A DNA stretch of 64,000 nt. Source: Carettochelys insculpta (lineage: Eukaryota > Chordata > Testudines > Carettochelyidae). Location: contig NC_134138.1 in NCBI RefSeq assembly GCF_033958435.1, positions 1,624,001-1,688,000 of the forward strand, in the 5' to 3' direction. Below are positions 32,516-42,378 of the stretch, piece after piece. The translations under genes were made by a program, and so were the position numbers. The notes below the pieces were generated by a model. That model saw nothing but the letters and a program-made list of their open reading frames with translations. It was not told where the DNA came from and ran no database searches. How positions within the stretch are numbered: position 1 is the stretch's first letter; each line of letters begins with the position of its first letter.

Positions 32516-33516
32516 GACTGAGTCACAGCCCGGTTCAAATGCCAACTGCCAGGCCCCTCCTCCCGCCTTTGTCGTGTTTCCCAGGAAGAAAGGGGTCGCC
32601 TGGTTGCTTGGGTTACAAAGGCCAGGGAGGCCCATTGAGCGCATGTCAGAAGTCATCACACCGAAACTCCCCTCACCACTCTGCACTGATGCTGTGCCTA
32701 GGGAAACTGAGGCACACACCTGGCATTAATACAGGGCAGTAGGAAACACACACAACTGAGCCAGAGGAATAAAACCCCCACAAACCCCACGTCATACAGG
32801 CAGAGCCATGAAATCCGACTGGCCTCCATACTGCCTCCATGGGGCCTGCCCCACTCGGGCACGGGGAGCTGGGGCCAGCCTGCCCACGACTTCTCCCTGT
32901 CTCCTCTGGTCTGGCACATGGGACGAAGCCTTGAGGGGGGCAGGGCCCAGGCAACGAGCTGTCTCCCACGCCCCACATAATGCTAGGGGAAGGCGGGGCA
33001 CGTCCAGTGCCCCACACAGCCTGGGGAGAGAAGGGGAAGAGGCACAGTCAGCGCCCCACACAAAGCCCAGCGGGGTGAAGAGTGAGGGGCACCCTCACAG
33101 CCCCCCCCCCCGAGCCCTGGGGAAGAGAGGGGAGGAGCAGAGGATCTGGAGCAGGGGCACACCCAGCACCCCACACACTGATGCGGTTGATAGGGGTCAC
33201 TGGAGCGGCCCGGGCCTCTGCATAGTAGCCGTGCCAGGAAAGGCAGCTCCACAACAGACACCTGCTAGCTGGCAGAGATGGGCACCAGGCAGGGCGCCAG
33301 GATCCCTTTGCCCAGTGGCAGGGGGGCCCCTATTGGCAGCTGCCACCACTGCTGGGAGGGGGGCTGGGCAGACCCCAGCACGGAGCAGCGGCTCCTCCAT
33401 GGTGTCACTGGGGCGGGGGGCAGCGGAGGGGGCTCCTCAGCAGTCAGGGCATGAGGCCCCCAGGCTCATCCTGCTCTGCCCCCAGCTCCCGCCACAGGGC
33501 CTGCAGCAAAGCCGGA
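32516..33516. other. Unrecognised sequence
   Basis: About 1 kb. The segment 32690-32790 (gggaaactgaggcacacacc and following) could be part of an old repeat, but nothing definite can be supported. Confidence 0.35.
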
Positions 33517-33695
33517 GCATGAGAACGGCCAGACTGGGTCAGACCAAAGGTCCATCCAGCCCAGTATCCTATCTGCCGACAGTGGCCAATGCCAGGTGCC
33601 CCAGAGGTGACCCGAAGACAATGATCAAGCAATTTATCTCCCGCCATCCATCTCCCGCCTTCAGTACAAGGCGAGTCACCATACCTTACCCCTTG

Positions 33696-35424
33696 CTAAT
33701 AGCCAGCTATGGACCTAACCTCCAAATATTTATCGAGCTCTTTTTTAAACTCTGTTGGAGTCCTGGCCTTCACAGCCTCCTCTGGTAAGGAGTGCCACAG
33801 GTTGACTGTGCGCCGTGTGAAGAAAAGCTTTCTTTTATTAGTTTTGAACCTGCTACCCATTAATTTCATTTGGTGTCCTCTAGTTCCTATATTATGGGAA
33901 CAAGAAAATAACTTTTCTGTATTCACTTTCTCCACACCATTCATGATTTTATATACCTCTATCATATCGCCCCTCAATCGCCTCTTTTCTAGACTGAAAA
34001 GTCCCAGTCTCTCTAGCCTCTCCTCATATGGGACCCGTTCCAAACCCTTAATCATTTTAGTTGCCCTTTTCTGAACCTTTTCTAACACCAATACATCTCT
34101 TTTGAGGTGAGGAGACCACATCTGCTCGCAGTACTCAAGATGTGGGTGTACCATAGTTTTATATAGGGGAAGAAAGATATTCTTTGTCTTATTTTCTATC
34201 CCTTTTTTAATTTTTCCTAACATCAAATTTGCTTTACTGACTGACGCTGCACACTGCGTGGATGTTTTCAGAGAACTAGCCGCTATAATTCCAAGATCCC
34301 TTTCCTGATCTGTTGTAGCTAAATTTGCCCCCATCATATTGTATGTAAAATTGGGGTTATTTTTCCCAATGTGCATTACCTTACACTTACCCACATTAAA
34401 TTTTGCCATTTTGCTGCCCAACCACTCAGTTTGCTGAGATCTTTTTGAAGTTCTTCACAGTCTGCTTTAGTTTTGACTATCCTGAACAGTTTGGTGTCAT
34501 CTGCAAACTTTGCCACCTCACTGCTTACCCTTTTCTCTAGATCTTTGACGAATAAGTTGAACAAGATTGGTCCCAGGACTGACCCTTGGGGAACACCACT
34601 AGTTACCCCCCTCCATTGTGAAAATTTATCATTTATTCCAACCCTTTGTTTCCTGTCTTTTAACCAGTTCCCGATCCATGAAAGGATCTTTCCTCCTGTC
34701 CCATGACCACCTAATTTACTTAAGAGTCTTTGGTGAGGGACCATGTCAAAGGCTTTCTGGAAATCTAAGTATACTACGTCTACTGGATCCCCCTGTCCGC
34801 ATGCTTGTTAACCCCTTCAAAGAACTCTCATAGATTAGTAAGACACGACTTCCCCTTACAGAAACCATGTTGACTTTTGCTCAACAAACCACATTCTTCT
34901 AAGTGTCTGACAATTTTATCCTTTACTATTGTTTCTACTAATTTGCCCAGTACTGACGTCAGACTTACCGGTCTACAATTGCCAGGGTCTCCTTTAGAGC
35001 CCTTTTTAAATATTGGTGTTATATTAGCTGTCTTCCAATCACTGCGTACCGAAGCTGATTTAAAGGATAGGTTACAAACCACCGTTAATGGTTCCGCAAT
35101 TTCACATTTGAGTTCTTTCAGAACCCTTGGGCAAATACCATCCGGTCCCGGAGACTTGTGACTGTTTAGCTTATCAATTAGTTCCAAAACCTCCTCTAAT
35201 GACACTTCAGTCTGGGACAGTTCCACAGATTTGTCACCTATAAAGGACGGCTCAGATTTGGGAATCTTTCCAACATCCTCAGCTGTGAAGACTGAAGCAA
35301 AGAAATCATTTAGTTTTTCCGCAATGACATTATCTTCCTTGATTGCTCCTTTTATGTCTCTATCGTCCAGGGGCCCCACTGCTTTTTTCGCAGGCTTCCT
35401 GCTTCTAATGTACTTAGAAAACAT
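33696..35424 (-). pseudogene. CR1 reverse transcriptase region, frameshifted
   Basis: Three overlapping frames read consecutively: 35424-34828 (KAVGPL, LNSHKSPGPDGICPRVLKEL, WKTANITPIFKKG, GNCRPVSLTSVLGK), 34744-34376 ([23 protein letters not shown] with the catalytic FADD box intact) and 34421-33696 ([30 protein letters not shown]). At least two frame breaks, near 34800 and 34400, prevent translation of a full ORF2 product. Confidence 0.88.
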
Positions 35425-35571
35425 TTTACTATTGTTTTTTGAATTTATGGCTAACTGTTCCTCAAAATCTTTTTTGGCTTTTCTTATTACATTTTTACAT
35501 TTAATTTGGCAGTGTTTATGTTCCTTTCTATTTTCATCACTAGGATTTGACTTCCACTTTTTAAAAAAAGA

Positions 35572-36696
35572 TCACTTTTTATCTCTCACTGCCTCTTTTA
35601 CATGGTTGTTAAGCCATGGGGGCTCTTTTTTAGGTCTCTTACTGTGTATTTTAATTTGGGGTCTACATTTAAGTTTGGCCTCTAATATGGTATCTTTGAA
35701 AAGTTTCCATGCAGCTTGCAGGGAGTTTACTCTAGTTACTCTACCTTTTAATTTCTGTTGAACTAACCTCCTCCTTTTTGTGTAATTCCCCTTTTTGAAA
35801 TTAAATACCAGAGTGTTGGACTGCTGCGGTGTTCTTCCCAACACAGGAATATCAAATGTTATGTTACGGTCACTATTTCCAAGCGGTCCTGTAACAGTTA
35901 CCTCTTGGACCAGATCCTGTGTTCCACTCAGTACTAAATCAAGAATTGCCTCTCCCCTTGTGGGTTCCTCTACCAGCTGCTCCAAGAAGCAGTCATTTAA
36001 GGCATCAAGAAATTCTCTCTCTGAATCCCTTCCTGAGGTGACATGTACCCAGTCAATATGGGGATAACTGAAATCCCCCATTATGAGTGAGTTTTTTATT
36101 TTGATAGCCTCTCTAATCTCCCTTAGCATTTCAGCATCACTATCACTGTCCTGGTCAGGTGGTCGATAATATATCCCTAGTGCTATATTCCCATCAGGGG
36201 AAGGAATTGCTATCCACAGTGATTCTATGGAACATTTTGATTGATTTAGGATTTTTATTTCATTTGATTCTGTATTATCTTTCCCATACAGTACCACTGC
36301 GCCACCCTCTCGACCCATTCCGTCCTTCTGATATATTTTATATCCCGGTATGATAGTGTCCCACTGATTGTCCTTATTCCACCAGGTTTCCGTGATGCCT
36401 CTTATTTCAATCTCCTCCTTTGATATGAGGTACTCTAATTCACCCGTCTTATTAGACAGACTTCTAGCATTTGTGTAAAAGCACTTTAAAAAACGACCAC
36501 TATTCATATGCCTGCCCTTCCCTGACGTACTGGATTCTTTTACCTGGGATTTTTTCTCATCTGATCTGGCCCATACTCTACTATTTGTTTCATTTTGCAG
36601 TGAGGGGCAGTTTTCACAGCTGCCCGCGTGCCTGAGCATCTGTTTTGCAGAGAGAGACAGTTGGAAAGTGTGTCTGGCAGTTTGGCGAGTGTGCAA
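35572..36696 (-). pseudogene. CR1 ORF2 endonuclease domain with altered catalytic motifs
   Basis: 374 codons open. AP-endonuclease-like motifs follow in order: FYTNARSLSNK, ITETWWN (catalytic Glu), YYRPPD, a GDF-type motif that reads IMGDFSYPHIDW where the family has GDFN, and a terminal motif that reads GNSDRNI where the family has SDH. Two catalytic positions are therefore substituted (Asn to Ser, His to Arg), so the enzyme is predicted inactive although the frame is open. The N-terminal 70 residues before FYTNARS do not resemble the known ORF2 start. Confidence 0.85.
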
Positions 36697-36722
36697 GGTG
36701 TGAATTGGGAGAGCTTCCTTGG

Positions 36723-36744
36723 CGGGCGGGGGGGGGGGGGGGGC
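36723..36744. repeat. Poly-G tract between two head-to-head CR1 elements
   Basis: ggcgggcggggggggggggg continuing to about 16 consecutive G; a G-homopolymer at the contact of the two 5' ends. Confidence 0.9.
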
Positions 36745-36825
36745 GCTTCAAGGGCTGATTACATTGGAGGCAAAGGCTCTGAGCCGGGGCTAACTAGCTA
36801 GCAGCTCTATAAGAAGGCAGCCCCA

Positions 36826-37970
36826 GTGACCCCTGTGAGCAGCGAACAGGAGCAGCTACCAGGGGGTTCGCCTTCGGGAGGAGCCCCATACCTGTTTTCA
36901 TCTTCCTTATACAGGGTTTCTCTTGTGCCCTTCAAGGAGGCACTAGAAACAAATAAGGGATCTCTGAAAAGGGACACAATGGAGAGTGACATGGCTGGTG
37001 AGAGGTCTGTTGTTGTGACCTGTAAGTCATGTGCCATGTTTGTCTTTCTCCCGAACGATAGAGAGGAGGATTTTCTCTGTACCAAGTGTAAGCTGGGAGC
37101 CATTTTAGAAGAGAAGGTTAAAGGACTTGAGGCACAAATATCAACCCTCAGCTCCATCAGAGAGGGCGAAGACTTTCTGGATAGAAGGCAACAGATGGTA
37201 CTGCAGGAACAGGAGGATGCCCGAAACAAGGAGGAGAACTGGGAGCATGTTACCTCCAGGAGGAGGAGACCAGTTCAGGTCTCTCCAGTTCCAGTGGAGT
37301 TAAGTAGCCGCTTTCAGCCTCTCTCCACAGGTGATACAGCAGAGATAAATGGGGCTGATACCTCCCAGGGATTGTATCTGAAAGAGTCCCCACCGTTTAG
37401 AAGGCAGGGGATGCGCAGTCCTAGGGATGGGAGTTCTTTGACCACCACCTCAAGAGAAAAAGACGAGTGGTGGTGGTTGGGGACTCCCTCCTAAGAGGGA
37501 CGGAGGCAACCGTCTGCCGCCCGGACCTAGAATCCCAGCAAGTTTGCTGCTTGCCTGGAGCTAGAATTCTGGATATTACAGAGTCGCTGCCAAAAATTCT
37601 TAAACCTGTAGACCGTTACCCCTTCCTCCTACTTCATGTAGGAACCAGTGATACAGCCAAGAACAAACTCTGACGACATCACGGCAGATTATGTAACCCT
37701 CGGGAGAAAGATCAAGGAATACGGAGCACAGGTGGTCTTCTCGTCCATTCTCCTTGTGGAAGGAAGAGGGCCGCGTAGGGATCGTCGAATCACAGAGGTA
37801 AATGTGTGGTTGCGTAGGTGGTGTAGCAGGGAAGGATTTGGTTTCTTTGACCATGGGATTCTGCTTCGTGAACAGGGATTGCCGAGAAGAGACGGGATCC
37901 ACCTCACTAAAAGAGGAAAGAGCATCTTTGTGGGCAGGCTTGCAAACCTAGTGAGGAGGGCTTTAAACTA
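36826..37970 (+). pseudogene. CR1 ORF1: zinc finger, coiled coil and SGNH esterase, broken
   Basis: The first part (36826-37494) has a CxxC...CxxC zinc-binding pair (TCKSCAMFVF and LCTKCKLGAI) followed by a coiled coil (LEEKVKGLEAQIS), as in CR1/L2 ORF1 proteins. A frame change near 37480 leads to the esterase region: VVVGDSLLRG (GDS block with the nucleophile serine), LLHVGTSDTA (the GxND block, here with Ser for Asn) and RDGIHLTKRG (the DxxH block). A second frame break lies near 37665. CR1 ORF1 proteins bind nucleic acid and membranes/lipids through such domains; this copy cannot make an intact protein. Confidence 0.85.
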
Positions 37971-37986
37971 GGTTTGTCGGGGGAAG

Positions 37987-40420
37987 GTGACAAGCTCAGA
38001 GCTCCAGTTTGAGGAAGGAGAAAATCCAGTTGAGTGTCTTTGGGTTAAGCTTAGAGGTGGGAGTAACAGAGGTGATATTGTAGTTGGTGGCTGTTACAGG
38101 CCGCCAGATGAGGGAAAGGAGATAGATGAGGCTTTCTTCAGGCAGTTTAGTGAAGCTTCCAAATCACAGGCCCTGGTTCTCATGGGAGACTTTAATCATC
38201 CGGACATTTGTTGGGAGACCAATACAGCAGCACACAGACAATCCAGGACGTTTTTGGAGAATGTTGGGGATAACGTCTGAGTACAAGTGCTGAAGGAACC
38301 GACCAGGGGCCGTGCGCAACTTGACCTGCTCCTCACAAACAGGGAAGAACTAGTAGAAGAAATACAAGTGGGAGGGAACCTGGGCTGCAGCGACCATGAG
38401 ATGGTAGATTTCAGGATCTGGACGAAGGGAAGAAGGGTAAGCAGTAACATACAGACCCTTGATTTCAGAAGAGCAGACTTTGACTCCCTAAGAGACCGGA
38501 TGAGCAAGATCCTTTGGGAAACGAAGATGAAGGGGAGAAGTGTTGAAGAGAACTGGAAGTATTTTAAAGAAGTCTTACTGAAGGCACAGGAACAAACAAT
38601 CCCGCTGCGTAGTAAGAAACGCAAACATGGTAGGCAACCAGCTTGGCTTAACAGGGAAATCCTTAGTCAGCTTAAATTCAGAAAGGATGCATACAAGAAA
38701 TGGAAACGAGGACAGTTGACTAAGGAGGAATATAAACATACGGCTGGAGAATGCTGGGCAGTAATCAAGAAAGCGAAAGCACAATTGGAACTGCAGCTGG
38801 CAAGGGATGTGAAGAGTAACAAGAAGGGTTTCTACAGGCATGTGAACAGTGAACGGGTTATCAGAGAAGGTGTGGGGCCATTACTGGATGAGGGAGGTAA
38901 CCTAGTGACAGATGATGTAGGAAAAGCTGAAGTACTCAATGCTTTTTTTGTCTCAGTCTTCACGGACAAAGTCAACTCCCACATGACGGTCCTAGATGAT
39001 GCAGTATGGGAAGGTGGAGGGCAGCCATCTGTGGGGAAGGAACAAGTTCTGAGCTATCTAGAAAAACTAGATGTGCACAAGTCCATGGGTCTGGATTTAA
39101 TGCACCCCAGGGTACTGAAGGAATTGGCAGAGGTCATTTTCCTTGAAGACTCTTGGAGATCGGGGGAGATACCAGATGACTGGAAGAAGGCAAACGTAGT
39201 GCCCATCTTTAAAAAAGGGAAAGAAGGAGAATCCAGGGAACTACAGACCCGTCAGCCTTACCTCAATCCCTGGGAAAATAATGGAGGGATTCCTCAAGGA
39301 ATCAATTTTGAAGCACTTGGAAGAGGGAAAAGTGATCAAAAGTAGCCAACACGGATTCACCAGGGGCTAGTCCTGCCTCACCAATCCGATTAGCTTCTGT
39401 GACAAGGTAACAAGCTCTGTGGACATGGGCAAGTCAGTGGATGTGATATACCTTGACTTCAGCAAGGCTTTTGATATGGTCTCCCACAACATTCTTGTCC
39501 ATAAGTTTAGGAAATATGGATTGGATCCTTGGACTATAAGATGGATAGAAAGCTGGCTTGATGGTCGGGCCCAACGGGTAGTGGTCAATGGCTCAATATC
39601 TGGATGGCAGTCAGTTTCAAGCGGAGCGCCGCAAGGCTCGGTTCTGGGGCCGGTGTCATTCAACATCTTCATTAATGACCTGGATGAGGGACTGGACTGC
39701 ACCCTCAGCAAGTTTGCGGCTGACACAAAACTGGGGGGAGAGGCAGATTCGTTGGAAGATAGAGAGAGAATCCAGAGGGACCTGGATAAATTGGAGGGCT
39801 GGGCCAAAAGAAATCTGATGCGGTTCAATAAGGAGAGGTGTAGAGTCCTGCACCTGGGGCGGAAGAATCCCAAGCATTGTTACAGGCTTTGGACCGACTG
39901 GCTCAGCAGCAGTACAGAGGAAAGGGACCTAGGGGTTATGGTGGATGAAAGGCTGGATATGAGTAAACAGTGTGTCCTTGTAGCCAAGAAGGCTAACGGC
40001 AGACTGGGGTAAATTAGGAGGAGCATTTCGAGCAGATCTAGGGAAGTGGTTATTCCTCTTTATTCGGCACTGGTGAGGCCACATCTGGAATATTGTGTCA
40101 AGTTTCGGGCCCCCCAGTATAAAAAGGATGTGGATTTGCTGGAGCAGGTTCAGCGAAGGGCAACAAAAACGATTAAGGGGCTGGAGCACAAGACCTATGA
40201 GGAGAGGCTGAGGGATTTGGGCTTGTTTAGTTTACAGAAGAGAAGACTTAGAGGTGATTTAATAGCAGCCTTCAACTTCCTGAAGGGGAGCTCTAAAAAG
40301 GAGGGTGAGAAACTGTTCTCAGTGGTGTCAGACGGCAGAACAAGGAGCAATGGTCTGAAGTTGAAGAGGGAGAGGTGTAGGCTGGATATTAGGAAAAACT
40401 TCTTCCCAGGAGGGTGGTGA
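37987..40420 (+). pseudogene. CR1 ORF2: partial endonuclease plus reverse transcriptase, broken
   Basis: Begins in mid-endonuclease ([25 protein letters not shown]), passes a TGA at 38278-38280, then shows GCSDHEMVDF (the catalytic SDH), the basic linker, LDVHKSMGLDLMHPRVLKEL and [13 protein letters not shown], frame breaks near 39230-39400, [24 protein letters not shown], and a catalytic box that reads KFAADTKLGG, so the first Asp of the usual FADD is Ala. A TAA at 40010-40012 precedes [13 protein letters not shown] and the C-terminal tail. The endonuclease N-terminus, with its catalytic Asn and Glu, is deleted. Confidence 0.88.
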
Positions 40421-40510
40421 AGCACTGGAATGTGTTGCTAAGAGAGGTGGTAGATTCTCCATCCCTGGAGGTTTTTAAGTTCCTGCTTGACAAGGTCCTG
40501 GCTCGGATGA

Positions 40511-40910
40511 TGGGATGAAGTGGGGGGAGTACATGTGTGAGTCAGGCTGGATGTCCGAGGCAAGGATGACCCTGGGGCTACAACTGGCAGGTAACACCTC
40601 TGCCCTGAACAAAGAGGAGGGAGGAGTCGAGCTGGGTTTTGGAATCGGTGGGCGGCAGTTAGAGGCTAGGGAAAAGAGGAGCTGGAAGGCAGCCAGCTTG
40701 AGGAGGGGGAAAGCTACACCCCAGAGGGGCACCCCTCGGGGTCCTCTCCCCAGGACGGGTTGAAAGGACTGTCTCTGACTGCTGTACTGTCGCTTCTGAG
40801 AGAAACTGGGCATCTGTTGCCTAATAAACCTTCTGTTGTACCTGCTGAGTGAGAGTCTCTCCTGCCTGCGGACGGGGTGCAGTGCAGGGGGACCCCTGAA
40901 CCCCATCACA
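40511..40910 (+). repeat. 5' LTR of the Gmr1-like element
   Basis: 400 bp, starting tgggatga (two changes from the tgtgatgg of the 3' LTR) and ending ccccatcaca. It lacks a block of about 20 bp (agcagctcccagtggctaa) that the 3' LTR has near its start. Polyadenylation signal AATAAA at 40823-40828. Confidence 0.93.
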
Positions 40911-40911
40911 C

Positions 40912-40929
40912 TGGTGTCAGGAGTGGGAT
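40912..40929 (+). other. Primer binding site (tRNA-Leu, CAG type)
   Basis: tggtgtcaggagtgggat, one base after the LTR, is complementary over 18 positions to the 3' end of vertebrate tRNA-Leu(CAG) (ATCCCACTCCTGACA plus CCA), from memory of the tRNA sequence. Confidence 0.82.
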
Positions 40930-41069
40930 GCACTGCACCCACGGATGAGCTCCCAGCAGTGGCTGACTAAGTGCAAGAGAAGGAAGGAGCATCACAGGAG
41001 CCAGAGGGTGAGCAGAGCAATTCCTGCAGCTGCTGTGGGTGAGTGGATAACCCAGGAGACAGCGGGGAG

Positions 41070-42378
41070 ATGGATTATACCCGACTCCTGAAGGCAGAGC
41101 TAGTGGGGCTGTGCAGAGAGAGGGGCCTGACCGTGGGGAAGGCGACCAAGGCCCAGCTGATTGCCCAGCTGGAAGAGAGTGACCGATCCGGGGGGGGCAG
41201 AGCCTCTCCCGGCAGAAAGTGGCCGGTCAGCCTCGGGAAGCGTTTCGGATTCTCCGACAGGAGTGGGGGCTCGACGCTGTCAGACACACACGGTGCCCAC
41301 CAGGTCACGCTCAGCTAGCGGTGGTCCATCGCGGGCAGAGTCCCCCGCCGCAGAGCTGCGACGGCTGGAGCTAGAGGTGAGATTAAAGGAACTGGAAGCC
41401 CAGGAACGGCAGAGGGAACGTAAGCGCCAGGAACGGGAAAGAGAGCGTGAGCATGAGCGCCAGCTACAACAGAGACAGCAGGAGCAGAAGCGGGAGGAGA
41501 CAGAGAGACAGCGGGAGGAGAGAGAGCGAGAGCGGGAGCATGAGCGAACCATGGCAGAGGTGAGACGCCAAGAGGCCCCAGCTGCGGTAAGCGGGGAGAG
41601 GGCCAGACGGATCGGGGTGGCCAGTCACTTGGAGACGCGTGTGCTGGCCCAGTGTCAGGACCCAGGGGACATGGACGAGTTCCTTACCGCCTTTGAGCGA
41701 GCCTGTGAGTTGCATGAGGTTCCCCCAGATGAGTGGCTCCGGCACCTCACCCCCTTGCTGAGCCAGAAGGCCGCAGCGGTGCTCAGCCAGCTGGTGGGGC
41801 TGCAGCCTGGGGACTATGAACGGTTCAAACAGGCCCTGCTGCATAAGTTCGGGCTGACCCCGGAGATGTACAAGAAGAAGTTCCAGGAGGCGCAGAAGAG
41901 GCCAGAGGAAACCCATGTAGATACAACCGCCCGCCTGAGGCAATACTACCGGAAGTGGGCGTTCGGAATGGGAGTCCAGTCCGTAGAGGACCTGATCGAG
42001 CTGGCGGTCGTGGAGCGATTCTACGAGATGTGCGCACCTGAGCTGAGGGTGTGGCTCGTGGACCAGAAGCCAGGGGACTCACACGATGCAGGGAAACTGG
42101 CAGATGACTTCACAAACAGCCGGGCCAGGTTTGAAAGTGAGCCCCGGAGAGAGAGGGAGTCTCGGAGAGAGAGGGAGTCCCGGAGGGAGAGGGAGTCCTG
42201 GAGAAACCGAGAATCTCAGAGAGACCGGTCCCTGACTGTACGACAGAGGGGACCACCTCTTGGGCAAGCCCAGGAAAGAGGGGCCAGCCACCTACCCCCC
42301 AGAGAGCCAAACAGAGCCCGGACAGAGCAGCCGGCCCGAGGGACACAACAAGACCCAGGCTGTTATCGCTGTGGGTGA
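41070..42378 (+). pseudogene. gag of the Gmr1-like element (capsid with SCAN-like region)
   Basis: The start ATG at 41070 gives MDYTRLLKAELVGLC..., with a frame change between about 41180 and 41320 into the frame that stays open to 42378. In order: a strongly charged coiled coil rich in Arg/Glu (about 41356-41568), the capsid N-terminal part (ETRVLAQCQDPGDMDEFL, EWLRHLTPLLSQKAAAVLSQL), then a region at about 41857-42114 (YKKKFQEAQKRPEET, LRQYYRKW, LIELAVVERFYEMCAPELRVWL) that resembles the vertebrate SCAN domain, an Arg/Glu/Ser repeat (RERES units), and the start of a CCHC zinc knuckle (CYRCG) cut by TGA at 42376-42378. The reading frame continues in the same phase into pol. Gag assembles the virus-like particle and packages RNA. 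Confidence 0.88.

Larger units (their letters stand above)
33517..36700 (-). mobile_element. Long CR1 LINE (endonuclease to 3' end), inactivated
   Basis: The left end is the CR1 3' terminus (complement of atgagaacggccagactgggtcagacc). Going right, the minus strand encodes RT C-terminus, RT core, linker and the complete AP-type endonuclease. It is the same subfamily as 2829-4076. ORF1 and most of the 5' UTR are missing. Its 5' end at about 36700 faces the 5' end of the plus-strand CR1, separated by a poly-G tract. Confidence 0.92.
36745..40510 (+). mobile_element. CR1 LINE with ORF1 and ORF2 remnants, 3' tail split by LTR element
   Basis: Starts with 5' leader sequence, then ORF1 (36826-37970), a deletion that removes the ORF2 start and the first half of the endonuclease, then the rest of ORF2 (37987-40420). 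The 3' UTR reaches ggtcctggctcggatga at 40510 and resumes as gatgacttagcgggggttgt at 46348, ending near 46440, with an LTR retrotransposon in between. Several stops and frameshifts are present, so the element is dead. Confidence 0.9.
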
